From contig NZ_VLKF01000001.1 of the NCBI RefSeq assembly GCF_007994135.1, positions 2,728,001 to 2,792,000 of the forward strand: a DNA stretch of 64,000 nt, in the 5' to 3' direction. The translations under genes were made by a program, and so were the position numbers. Of this stretch, positions 34,168 to 41,351 are shown one piece after another. The DNA is from Modestobacter roseus (GTDB taxonomy: Bacteria; Actinomycetota; Actinomycetes; Mycobacteriales; Geodermatophilaceae). The number at the start of each line of letters is the position of its first letter. Position 1 is the stretch's first letter. The notes beneath the pieces are model-generated. The model was not told where the DNA came from. It searched no databases and was given only the letters and a program-made list of their open reading frames with translations.

Positions 34168-34506
34168 TCATGCCGCCGCCCCGGTCCGGACCTTCGGGGG
34201 ACGGCCGCGCGGCCGCTTGCGGGGGATCACGACGCCACGGTCGAAGATCTCCCCTCCCCAGACGCCCCAGGGCTCGGCCCGGTCGAGCGCGCCGGCCAGG
34301 CACGACGCCCGGACCGGGCACTCGAGGCACAGGTCCTTGGCCTGCTCGAGCTGGGCCGGCGCCTCGGCGAACCACAGGTCCGGGTCGGATGACGCCCGGC
34401 AGGGCAGCGTGCGGCGCGGCGCCGGGCTGAGCCCGGTGGTGGACAGGTGCGTGCGGTCGATCCCTCGCCGGCGGTGGGTCGTCGCGGGCTCGATCGTGGT
34501 CGGCAC
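34168..34506 (-). CDS. whiB7: WhiB7 redox/antibiotic-response regulator
   Basis: 112-residue iron-sulfur WhiB protein that binds SigA and activates intrinsic drug-resistance genes. Four cluster Cys: C36, C60, C63, C69 (CxxC and Cx5C spacing). PWGVWGGEIF (79-88) is the SigA-contact turn, and the C-terminal RKRPRGRPPK (96-105) is the AT-hook that separates WhiB7 from other WhiBs. GTG 34506 with GAGGAGGA six bases upstream. Position beside aarF and uvrD2 matches M. tuberculosis. A long leader with a terminator precedes it. Confidence 0.95.
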   Translation of the reverse strand: MPTTIEPATTHRRRGIDRTHLSTTGLSPAPRRTLPCRASSDPDLWFAEAPAQLEQAKDLCLECPVRASCLAGALDRAEPWGVWGGEIFDRGVVIPRKRPRGRPPKVRTGAAA

Positions 34507-34512
34507 GACCGC

Positions 34513-34520
34513 TCCTCCTC
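34513..34520 (-). promoter_or_regulatory. whiB7 Shine-Dalgarno, complementary to 34634-34641
   Basis: On the minus strand GAGGAGGA, 6 bases before the GTG. The leader segment TCCTCCTC at 34634-34641 is its exact complement, so the site can be masked. Confidence 0.5.
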
Positions 34521-34588
34521 TTCCTCGGTCGGTGGACCGGGCGGCGGGGTCCCGCCGACCGGTGGTCGGGGTGGGTCCGCGAGGTGGA

Positions 34589-34631
34589 GAAAGAAGAAGG
34601 CCGCGGATCCCGGTTTCCGGGTTCCGCGGCC
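34589..34631 (-). terminator. Intrinsic attenuator terminator in whiB7 leader
   Basis: On the minus strand a stem of GGCCGCGGA and CCCGG pairs across an AAA loop with CCGGG and TCCGCGGCC (34599-34631, one internal mismatch), then TTCTTCTTTCT. It is the only hairpin in the window with a real T-rich tail. It sits 22 bases after the leader ORF stop and about 80 bases before the whiB7 start. Confidence 0.85.
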
Positions 34632-34653
34632 TCGAGGAGGACCAGCCGAGCGG

Positions 34654-35025
34654 CTAGCTCAGCGGGTCTTCCGGGGGCAGGTCACCCGGGGTGGTGCTGG
34701 TGGTGCGCAGTGCGGTGAGGGTGGTGCGCAGCGCGGGGACGCCGGAGACGGCGAAGCCCGTGCCCGTGGGGTCGATCAGGTGCGCATCGGTGCCGTAGGT
34801 GGCACCGGTGGCGTGAGCAGCGGTGGCGAGGAGGTCCAGAGCGCGCAGCCGGACAGCCGGCTCGGTGGTGGACAGACCCGTCCCCTGGAACGGAGCGGCG
34901 GTGGGCGCCATCAGGACGACCCGCTCGGTCCACTCACCCGGGCGCACGGCCGGAGCGCACGCGGCAGCAGCCGGCTCGGGGGCCACGACGCCCTTGCCGG
35001 TCACGACGAAGTCGGTGCTGTTCAC
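34654..35025 (-). CDS. Leader ORF upstream of whiB7, 123 residues, unknown function
   Basis: GTG start at 35025 with GGAGAGGAGGGG just upstream, the strongest Shine-Dalgarno in the area. Product starts MNSTDFVVTGKGVVAPEP and ends in a Thr-rich run and PEDPLS; no known domain, Cys only once, no membrane helix. It lies wholly between the whiB7 promoter and the attenuator, so it is the upstream ORF of the whiB7 transcript. whiB7 leaders elsewhere carry short regulatory ORFs; this one is long enough to be a folded protein. G/C-biased third positions support translation. Confidence 0.65.
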   Translation of the reverse strand: MNSTDFVVTGKGVVAPEPAAAACAPAVRPGEWTERVVLMAPTAAPFQGTGLSTTEPAVRLRALDLLATAAHATGATYGTDAHLIDPTGTGFAVSGVPALRTTLTALRTTSTTPGDLPPEDPLS

Positions 35026-35134
35026 GGTCCCCTCCTCTCCGGGGTCGGGGCTCGGCCTGCCGGCCGGGCTCCCTGCTGGTGGTGCGGTCTGTGCTGTGCA
35101 GTGCGTCCTGGGTCACCCCCAGGTGCTGCAGCGA

Positions 35135-35164
35135 AGGCTAGGGGGTGGCCGACGAACGGGTCAA
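35135..35164 (-). promoter_or_regulatory. whiB7 promoter with WhiB7-type AT-rich upstream element
   Basis: Minus strand: TTGACC (35159-35164), 18-base spacer, TAGCCT (35135-35140). Directly upstream is TAATTCGA (35165-35172), an AT-rich patch rare in this genome and placed where the WhiB7 AT-hook binds at autoregulated promoters. Predicted leader is about 620 bases. Confidence 0.75.
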
Positions 35165-35216
35165 TCGAATTAGCGCACGATCGCCGGAAAGTGTGTCCGT
35201 GCAGGTCAGCGGCGCA

Positions 35217-37247
35217 TCACTCGTCGATGGCCGCGAGCACGCCGGCGCCGTAGAGCTCCAGCTTCCGGGCGCCGACGCCGGGCAGGGCCGACAGCTCGCG
35301 CAGTGACGTCGGCCGGGTCTCGGCGATCGCCTGCAGCGTGGCGTCGGTGAACACCACGTAGGCCGGCACGGACGCCTCCTGGGCGGTGGTGCTGCGCCAG
35401 GAGCGGAGCCGTTCGAACCGCTCGCCCGCCTCGCCCTCCAGGACGACCTTGGGGCGTTTGGCCGGCCGCCGGGGCGCCGCCGCGGTGTCGGGGGCCAGCC
35501 CGTCGAGGAACCGGCTGCGCGGCCGGGCCCGCCGTCCCCCGGGGTTGCGGGCGAGCGACCAGGAGAGGGTCAGCTGCTCGCGGGCCCGGGTGACCGCGAC
35601 GTAGAGCAGCCGCCGCTCCTCCTCGACCGCCTCCGGGCGCGACTGCGACTGGGCGATGGGGACCACACCGTCGACGAGCCCGACCACGAAGACGGCGTCC
35701 CACTCCAGGCCCTTGGCCGCGTGCATCGACGCAAGAGTCACGCCCTGCACCGTCGGGGCGTGCTGGGCGTTGGCGCGCTCGGCGAGGTGCGCGACGAACC
35801 CGGCGAGGTCGAGCGCGGGCTGCTCGGCGACGAGGTCGACGGCGAGGTCGACCAGCGCGGCGAGGGACTGCCAGCGGTCGCGGGCGGCGCCGCCCGGCGG
35901 CGGCTGGTGCTCCGCCCACCCGAGCGAGGCCAGCACGTCGCGGACGGTGGGCACCAGCGCGCCGGCCTCGTGACCACCGGCGGCCGCACCGCGCAGCAGC
36001 AGGACCGCCTCGCGCACCTCGGGTCGCTCGAAGAACCGCTCACCGCCCTTGAGCACGTAGGGGACGCCGACGTCGGCCAGCGCGCTCTCGTAGACCTGGG
36101 ACTGCGCGTTGATCCGGAACAGCACCGCGATCTCGCTGGCCGGGAGCCCGCCGTCGATCAGCTCCCGGCAGGCCGCCGCCACCGCGGCCGCCTCGGCCGG
36201 TTCGTCGGGGTGCTCGACGAACCGCGGGGCCGGGCCCTCGGGGCGCTGACCCAGCAGCCGCAGCCCGGGCAGCCCCTTGCGCGGCGGCGCCTGGCCGATC
36301 AGCTTGTTGGCCAGCCCGACCACCTGCGGGGTGGAGCGGTAGTCGCGCTCCAGCTTGACCACCTCGGCGTCGCCGTAGCGGTCGGCGAACCCGAGCAGGT
36401 AGTCGGGGTCGGCGCCGGTGAAGGAGTAGATCGTCTGGTTCGGGTCGCCGACCACGCACACCTCGGCCCGGCCGCCGAGCCAGGCGTCCAGCAGCCGCTG
36501 CTGCAGGGGGTTGACGTCCTGGTACTCGTCGACGACGAAGTGCCGGTACTGCGCGCGCACCTCCCGGGCCACGTCCGGGTGCTCCTCGATGGCGTAGGCG
36601 GTGACCAGCAGCAGGTCCTCGAAGTCCAGGGCGCCGTCCCGGGACTTGGCCTCCTCGTAACTGCGGTAGACCGCGGCGACCGCCGCCGCGTCGAAGGGCA
36701 GCTCGCGGGCGGCCGCCGCGGCCCGGGCCGGGTAGTCGTCCGGGGTGGCCAGCGTGGTCTTGGCCCACTCGATCTCGCTGGCGAGGTCGCGCAGGCTGGT
36801 GCGGTCGGTGGTCAGCCGGTTGCGGGTGGCGGCGCCGGCGACGACGCGGAGCTTGTTCTCGACCAGCTCCGGCATCGGGCCACCGAGGACCCGCGGGGCG
36901 AAGTAGCGCAGCTGCCGCATCGCCGCGGAGTGGAAGGTGCGTGCCTGCACGCCCCCCACGCCGAGCGCGGACAGCCGCCCGCGCAGCTCGCCCGCGGCTC
37001 GGGCGGTGAAGGTCACGGCGAGCACCTGCTCGGGGACGAACTCCCCCAGGTGCACGCCGTAGGCGATCCGGTGGGTGATCGTGCGGGTCTTGCCGGTGCC
37101 GGCACCCGCGAGGATGCAGACCGGCCCCCGGACCGCCACCGCGGCCGCCCGCTGCTGCTCGTCCAACCCGGCGAGCACCGCCTCGGCGCCCGCCGACCCG
37201 TCGTGCCCCTGTTCTGCCCTGTGCACCTGATCTGCTACCCGCGGCAT
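35217..37247 (-). CDS. uvrD2: UvrD2-type superfamily 1A DNA helicase with HRDC domain
   Basis: 676-residue 3'-5' helicase/translocase. Walker A GAGTGKTRT (48-56), motif II region VVDEYQDVNPLQQ, motif III GDPNQTIYSFTGAD, motif IV RDYRSTPQVV and motif VI YVAVTRAREQL. The C-terminal 80 residues hold an HRDC domain (SLRELSALPGVGARKLELYG), as in mycobacterial UvrD2. No tetracysteine motif is seen between the two, where mycobacterial UvrD2 has one. ATG 37247 is chosen; a GTG two codons upstream is possible. Divergent from the mycoredoxin gene. Confidence 0.93.
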   Translation of the reverse strand: MPRVADQVHRAEQGHDGSAGAEAVLAGLDEQQRAAAVAVRGPVCILAGAGTGKTRTITHRIAYGVHLGEFVPEQVLAVTFTARAAGELRGRLSALGVGGVQARTFHSAAMRQLRYFAPRVLGGPMPELVENKLRVVAGAATRNRLTTDRTSLRDLASEIEWAKTTLATPDDYPARAAAAARELPFDAAAVAAVYRSYEEAKSRDGALDFEDLLLVTAYAIEEHPDVAREVRAQYRHFVVDEYQDVNPLQQRLLDAWLGGRAEVCVVGDPNQTIYSFTGADPDYLLGFADRYGDAEVVKLERDYRSTPQVVGLANKLIGQAPPRKGLPGLRLLGQRPEGPAPRFVEHPDEPAEAAAVAAACRELIDGGLPASEIAVLFRINAQSQVYESALADVGVPYVLKGGERFFERPEVREAVLLLRGAAAGGHEAGALVPTVRDVLASLGWAEHQPPPGGAARDRWQSLAALVDLAVDLVAEQPALDLAGFVAHLAERANAQHAPTVQGVTLASMHAAKGLEWDAVFVVGLVDGVVPIAQSQSRPEAVEEERRLLYVAVTRAREQLTLSWSLARNPGGRRARPRSRFLDGLAPDTAAAPRRPAKRPKVVLEGEAGERFERLRSWRSTTAQEASVPAYVVFTDATLQAIAETRPTSLRELSALPGVGARKLELYGAGVLAAIDE

Positions 37248-37287
37248 CCCCACGCCGCCGAGTCTCCCAGCCCGGGACGACAGCCCG

Positions 37288-37314
37288 GGGAAGCATCCCC
37301 AGGACGGCTGCGTT
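37288..37314 (+). promoter_or_regulatory. SigR-type promoter ahead of mycoredoxin gene
   Basis: GGGAAG (37288-37293), 18-base spacer, GTT (37312-37314). The GGAA and GTT core and the spacing fit SigR/SigH; the sixth base is G instead of T. Leader to the ATG would be about 75 bases. Confidence 0.5.
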
Positions 37315-37393
37315 CCCCCATCGGCACAGTCCCCGGGGCGGGCCACCTCCCCCGGGTGGCCGTCCGGGGCACGGACGAGGGAGGATCCATCCG

Positions 37394-37657
37394 ATGAGCG
37401 CTCCGGCACCCACAGTGACGATGTACACCACCAACTGGTGCGGCTACTGCGTCCGGCTGAAGAAGCTGATGCAGCGCGAGGGGATCGAGTACGCCGAGGT
37501 CAACATCGAGACCGACGAGAACGCCGCCGAGCTGGTCATGAACGCCAACGGCGGCAACCGGACCGTCCCCACGCTGGTGTTCGCCGACGGCTCGGCGCTG
37601 ACCAACCCGAGCATCGAGCAGGTCAAGGGCCAGCTCGCGAAGCTCCCGGGCGCGTGA
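37394..37657 (+). CDS. mrx1: Mycoredoxin (glutaredoxin-like, mycothiol-dependent)
   Basis: 87-residue thioredoxin-fold oxidoreductase that reduces mycothiol mixed disulfides. Active site WCGYC with Cys16 and Cys19; the cis-Pro region NRTVPTLVFADGS and GSALTNPS tail are typical of Mrx1 (Rv3198A). ATG 37394 has GGGAGGA upstream. Its TGA overlaps the GTG of the ANTAR gene. A SigR-type promoter upstream agrees with a thiol-stress role. Confidence 0.93.
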   Translation: MSAPAPTVTMYTTNWCGYCVRLKKLMQREGIEYAEVNIETDENAAELVMNANGGNRTVPTLVFADGSALTNPSIEQVKGQLAKLPGA

Positions 37658-38355
37658 TCCCCGACCCGCGGCCCTCCGGGGGCGATGACCGCCCCGCGGG
37701 GGGCTGCGGGAACCTGTCCGCGGCCGCCGAACCGGCCGTGGACCGCAGCACCTCGGTGGTGCTTCCCCCGGACGCACTGCGCACGCCCGACGGCGCGCCG
37801 GCGGTGCTGCTGACCCGCACCACGGCCGGCTGGACGGTGCTCCAGCCCCCGGCCGGCGGTGGCCGGTCCGCCGCCGCGGAGGGCGACGCCGGACTGCCGC
37901 TGGTCGAGGCGATGACCCTCGCCGACCTGGTGGCCGGGGAGCTGGGCGTCCACCCGGAGCCCAACCGGCAGGCCCGCCGCGCGGCCCGGTCCGGCGCCAC
38001 GGCGGAGTCACCCGAGGAGGGCGCCGAGAGCGAGCAGCTCCAGGCGCTGCGCCGCACCGTCGCCCAGCTGGAACACGCCCTGGCCGCCCGGGTGTCGATC
38101 GAACGGGCCATCGGCGTGCTCGCCGAACGCCACGACACCCCGCCGAGGCAGGCCTTCGAACGGCTGCGTCAGCAGGCCCGCAACTCCGGACGTTCGGCTG
38201 CCGACCTCGCCGTCGAGGTGCTGGACTCCCTCGCCCCGCCGGCTCCGGGCCCGACCACCGGACGGCGAGGTGCCGACGACGAGCGCGCCGCGCGGTCGGA
38301 GGGCCTGCTGGGGTCGGCCGGTGGCGACGGGACTCCCCCGGGAGCGCCGAGCTGA
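37654..38355 (+). CDS. ANTAR-domain protein
   Basis: 233 residues, GTG start overlapping the mycoredoxin stop (GTGA). N-terminal 125 residues are low-complexity and acidic with no recognised sensor. A coiled segment EQLQALRRTVAQLEHALAAR leads into the ANTAR helices RVSIERAIGVLAERHD, RQAFERLRQQARNSGRSAAD. No GAF domain, unlike the ANTAR protein at 13.6 kb. Probably an RNA-binding antiterminator co-expressed with mycoredoxin; ANTAR targets unknown. Confidence 0.8.
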   Translation: MIPDPRPSGGDDRPAGGCGNLSAAAEPAVDRSTSVVLPPDALRTPDGAPAVLLTRTTAGWTVLQPPAGGGRSAAAEGDAGLPLVEAMTLADLVAGELGVHPEPNRQARRAARSGATAESPEEGAESEQLQALRRTVAQLEHALAARVSIERAIGVLAERHDTPPRQAFERLRQQARNSGRSAADLAVEVLDSLAPPAPGPTTGRRGADDERAARSEGLLGSAGGDGTPPGAPS

Positions 38356-39023
38356 GCGCTCCGCTCCCGCTCTCCCCCGACGCGCTCGCCGACCGGCTGG
38401 CCGAGCTGCTCACCCCACTGCGTCCCGAGCCCGGCGCCGCGACGCTGCGGGTGGCCGTCGACGGGCCCGACCTGCCCGGCCCGGCCGGTGGGGTGACCGG
38501 GCCGGAGGTGCTCGCCCGGGCGATCGCCGAGCGGCTGCCCGGTCGCAGCCGCGCGGCCGTCGTCGTGCCGGCCGAGGGCTTCTACCGTCCGGCGTCCCTG
38601 CGGCTGGAGCACGGCCGCACCGATCCCGATGCCCGGTACACCGACTGGCTGGACGCCGGTGCGCTGGCCCGGGAGGTGCTGGACCGCTGCGGCCCCGGTG
38701 GCCCGGGCGAGTACCTCCCGGCGCTGTGGGACCTGGCGCGCGACCGGGCGGCCCGGGCGAGCTACCAGGCGGCTCCGGCCGGCGGGGTGCTGCTCGTGCC
38801 CGGCTCCCTGCTGCAGGGCCTGGGGCTGGCCTTCGACGTCGTCGTCCACCTGCGGGTCAGCCCGGCCGCCCGCCGGCGGCGGGCGCCGGAGGAGCGGGAG
38901 TGGGAGCTGCCCGCCTTCGACCGCTACGACGAGGAGGTCGACCCGACGACACTGGCCGACGCCGTCGTCCTGGCCGACCACGCCGACCGCCCCGCTCTCG
39001 TGCTGCAGGGGAGGCTCAGCTGA
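38352..39023 (+). CDS. Uridine-kinase-like protein with degenerate P-loop
   Basis: About 223 residues, P-loop nucleoside-kinase fold by overall pattern: LRVAVDGPD strand, EGFYRPASLRLEHGRTDPDA region, LDAGALAREVLDRCGPGG, GVLLVPGSLLQGLGLAFDVVVHL. The Walker A that should follow DGPD (xxGKT/S) is replaced by LPGPAGGVTG with no Lys. The start is uncertain: the frame is open from a CTG at 38352 that overlaps the ANTAR stop; GTG 38451 would cut into the domain. Its end overlaps nudC by 8 bases tail to tail. Confidence 0.65.
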   Translation: MSAPLPLSPDALADRLAELLTPLRPEPGAATLRVAVDGPDLPGPAGGVTGPEVLARAIAERLPGRSRAAVVVPAEGFYRPASLRLEHGRTDPDARYTDWLDAGALAREVLDRCGPGGPGEYLPALWDLARDRAARASYQAAPAGGVLLVPGSLLQGLGLAFDVVVHLRVSPAARRRRAPEEREWELPAFDRYDEEVDPTTLADAVVLADHADRPALVLQGRLS

Positions 39024-39981
39024 ACTCGCCGGCCACCCAGCGGTCGATGATGTGCCGCGCGATGGAGACCGTGGGCGGCAGCGCCTGCGGGCCGGTGCCC
39101 GAGCGCAGCTCGTCCCGGGTGAACCAGCGGGCCTCCTCGATCTCGTCGTGGTCGATGCGCAGCTCGGTGTCGACCGCACGGGCCACGTAGCCGAGCATCA
39201 GCGACTGCGGGAACGGCCAGGGCTGGCTGGAGACGTACCGCACGTCGGTGACGCGGATCCCGACCTCCTCCGCGACCTCGCGGGCCACCGCGGCCTCCGC
39301 GGACTCCCCCGGCTCGACGAAGCCCGCGAGGATCGAGAAGCGGCCGGCCGGCCAGACGGCCTGGCGGCCCAGCACGCAGCGGTCACCGCCGTCGTGCACC
39401 AGCATGATCACCGCCGGGTCGGTGCGCGGGAACACCTCGCGGCCGTTCTCCGGGTCGCGCTGGACCCAGCCGGACCGCTCGACGGTGGTGCGGCTTCCGG
39501 TCATGGGCGAGAAGCGGTTGCGCTCGTGCCACTCGACGATGCCCACGGCCTGGGCGAGCAGGCCGGCGTCGAGGTCGCCCAACTCGCCGCCCACCTCGCG
39601 GAGGCCGGCCCAGCGGCCGATCTGCCCGCCCTCGGTCACGTCGGGGCGGGGCCCGCGCAGCGCGGCGTAGACCGCGCCGTCGGCCTCACCGAGGTAGATC
39701 GCCCCCTCGGGCATGGTGGGCCGCTCGTCGTAGACCAGCTCCGGCCGGCCGTCGCCGTCGCGGACCGGGACGGCGCGCTGGTCGTCGACGAGCAGCACCC
39801 GCACCGGCCGGCCCTGCGCGGGGTCGGGGAGCGACCGGGACAGGTGGCCGCGGTCGTGCGCGGTACGGGAGAGCAGCGGGACGTCGGTGACCGCGCCGGC
39901 GATCCGGTCGTCAGGCCAGAACCCGCGGACGTCGGGCGGCGGGTTGTCGGCGGGGGTGCTGCCGCCGGGCGGGACGCTCAC
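39016..39981 (-). CDS. nudC: NADH pyrophosphatase (Nudix), NudC
   Basis: Cleaves NAD(H) to NMN(H) and AMP and can decap NAD-RNA. 321 residues. Nudix box GFVEPGESAEAAVAREVAEEVG and the NudC-specific SQPWPFPQSLM are intact. In the middle, where the usual zinc ribbon has two Cys pairs, the sequence RFSPMTGSRTTVERSGW has no Cys. GTG 39981 overlaps the upstream M16 gene by GTGA. Gene order beside mycoredoxin matches Rv3199c. Confidence 0.9.
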   Translation of the reverse strand: MSVPPGGSTPADNPPPDVRGFWPDDRIAGAVTDVPLLSRTAHDRGHLSRSLPDPAQGRPVRVLLVDDQRAVPVRDGDGRPELVYDERPTMPEGAIYLGEADGAVYAALRGPRPDVTEGGQIGRWAGLREVGGELGDLDAGLLAQAVGIVEWHERNRFSPMTGSRTTVERSGWVQRDPENGREVFPRTDPAVIMLVHDGGDRCVLGRQAVWPAGRFSILAGFVEPGESAEAAVAREVAEEVGIRVTDVRYVSSQPWPFPQSLMLGYVARAVDTELRIDHDEIEEARWFTRDELRSGTGPQALPPTVSIARHIIDRWVAGEFS

Positions 39982-41351
39982 TCCCCGGCCTGCGGCGCCG
40001 GTGCGATCGGCGCCGGGCGGACCTCGACCGGGCCGACCGCGCCCAGCGGGTCGGTGATCCGCTCCGCGTCCCCGACCACGACCGCGGTCAGGCCGGTGGG
40101 CGCGAGCCAGCGACGGGCGGCCTCGGTGACCTCGTCGACCCCGACGGCGGCCAGCGCCTGCTGGTGGTCGGCGAGCCACTCGGCGGACAGCCCGGACCCG
40201 AACAGCGCCGAGAGCGTGCTGGCCAGGCCGGCGTGCGTCGCAGTGCCCAGCGCAAGGGTGCCCAGCAGGTAGCGGCGGGCGGACTCGAGCTCGGCCTCGG
40301 TGACCGGGGTCAGCGCCATGCGCCCGAGCTCGTACAGCGTCTCGAGCAGCGCAGGGCCGGTGACCTCGGTGGCGACGTCGGCGTCGACCAGGAACGAGGA
40401 GCCGGCGACCAGGTGCTCCACCGAGCTGCGCGGGCTGTAGGTGTACCCGCGCCGCTCGCGGAGGTTCTCCACCAACCGGGAGGAGAAGTAGCCGCCGAAC
40501 ACCATGCTGGCCAGCCGGACGGCGGCCAGTTGCGGGTCGGTGCGTCCGGGTGCCGGGCCGCCGAGCCGGATGTTGGACTGCACGGCACCCGCCCGGTGGA
40601 CGAGCTCCAGCGGGCCGGGGGCGGTCACCGGTGCCGGCGGCGCGGTGACGGCCACTCCCTCGGCGCTCCAGCCGGCCAGGGCAGTGCCGACGGCATCGGC
40701 CGCAGCAGCCGGGTCGACGTCGCCGACCAGGACCAGCGTGCTGCCCGCGGGCAGCACCCGCTCCCGGTGCAGCTTCCGCAGCGCGGCCGGGGTGACCGCA
40801 CCGACCAGCTCGGCCGAGGGCAGCTGCTGGGCGTAGGGGTGCGAGCCGTAGCGGCGCTCGGCCAGGGCGGTGCGGGCGATCAGCCCGGGCTGGGAGCGGG
40901 CGATGCGCAGCCGCTCGCCGACCCGGGAGCGCTCGGCCTCGACCTGGCGCGCGGGGTAGGTGGCCGAGCCCAGCAGCTCGGCGACGATGCCCAGGACCTC
41001 GCCGAGGCCGCCTGGCAGCATGGTGGTCGCCAGCAGCAGGCGGTCGGCGTCGGCGGAGACCGAGAGCTCCGCGCCCTGGGCCTGCAGCAGCTGGGCGAGC
41101 TGCAGCTCGTCGTGCTGTGCGGTGCCGAGCAGCACCGCGCCGCTGAGGACGGCGGTGCGCGCGGCGTGGACGGCGGCCGTGCGCGGGGTGGCCGCAGCGA
41201 AGGGCACCCGCAGCCGGAGCTCGACCAGCGGCACACCGGGGCGCGGGACGACGACCAGCCGCAGGCCGTTGGGCATCGTCGTCTCGTGCACCTGCGGCAC
41301 CGGCATGGGCCGGGGGTCGCCCAGCGGCGGCACCAGCACCGGGGCGCTCAT
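39978..41351 (-). CDS. M16 peptidase family, non-catalytic subunit
   Basis: 457 residues. M16 fold by its two halves but with no HxxEH in the first; the N-terminal strand LVELRLRVPFAAATPRTAAVHA stands where the zinc motif should be. The Arg/Tyr substrate motif of the second half is kept (ERRGYTYSPRSS). Together with the upstream HxxEH-bearing gene this makes an alpha/beta M16B pair. ATG 41351 overlaps that gene's stop by ATGA, so they are coupled. Confidence 0.88.
   Translation of the reverse strand: MSAPVLVPPLGDPRPMPVPQVHETTMPNGLRLVVVPRPGVPLVELRLRVPFAAATPRTAAVHAARTAVLSGAVLLGTAQHDELQLAQLLQAQGAELSVSADADRLLLATTMLPGGLGEVLGIVAELLGSATYPARQVEAERSRVGERLRIARSQPGLIARTALAERRYGSHPYAQQLPSAELVGAVTPAALRKLHRERVLPAGSTLVLVGDVDPAAAADAVGTALAGWSAEGVAVTAPPAPVTAPGPLELVHRAGAVQSNIRLGGPAPGRTDPQLAAVRLASMVFGGYFSSRLVENLRERRGYTYSPRSSVEHLVAGSSFLVDADVATEVTGPALLETLYELGRMALTPVTEAELESARRYLLGTLALGTATHAGLASTLSALFGSGLSAEWLADHQQALAAVGVDEVTEAARRWLAPTGLTAVVVGDAERITDPLGAVGPVEVRPAPIAPAPQAGE

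Noticed and set aside
34040-34375. Second ORF overlapping whiB7 on the same strand
   Set aside because: Out of frame with the clear WhiB Cys and AT-hook motifs.
37444-38138. Minus-strand ORFs under the mycoredoxin and ANTAR genes
   Set aside because: Both plus-strand genes have diagnostic motifs and coupled start/stop codons; the antisense frames have none.
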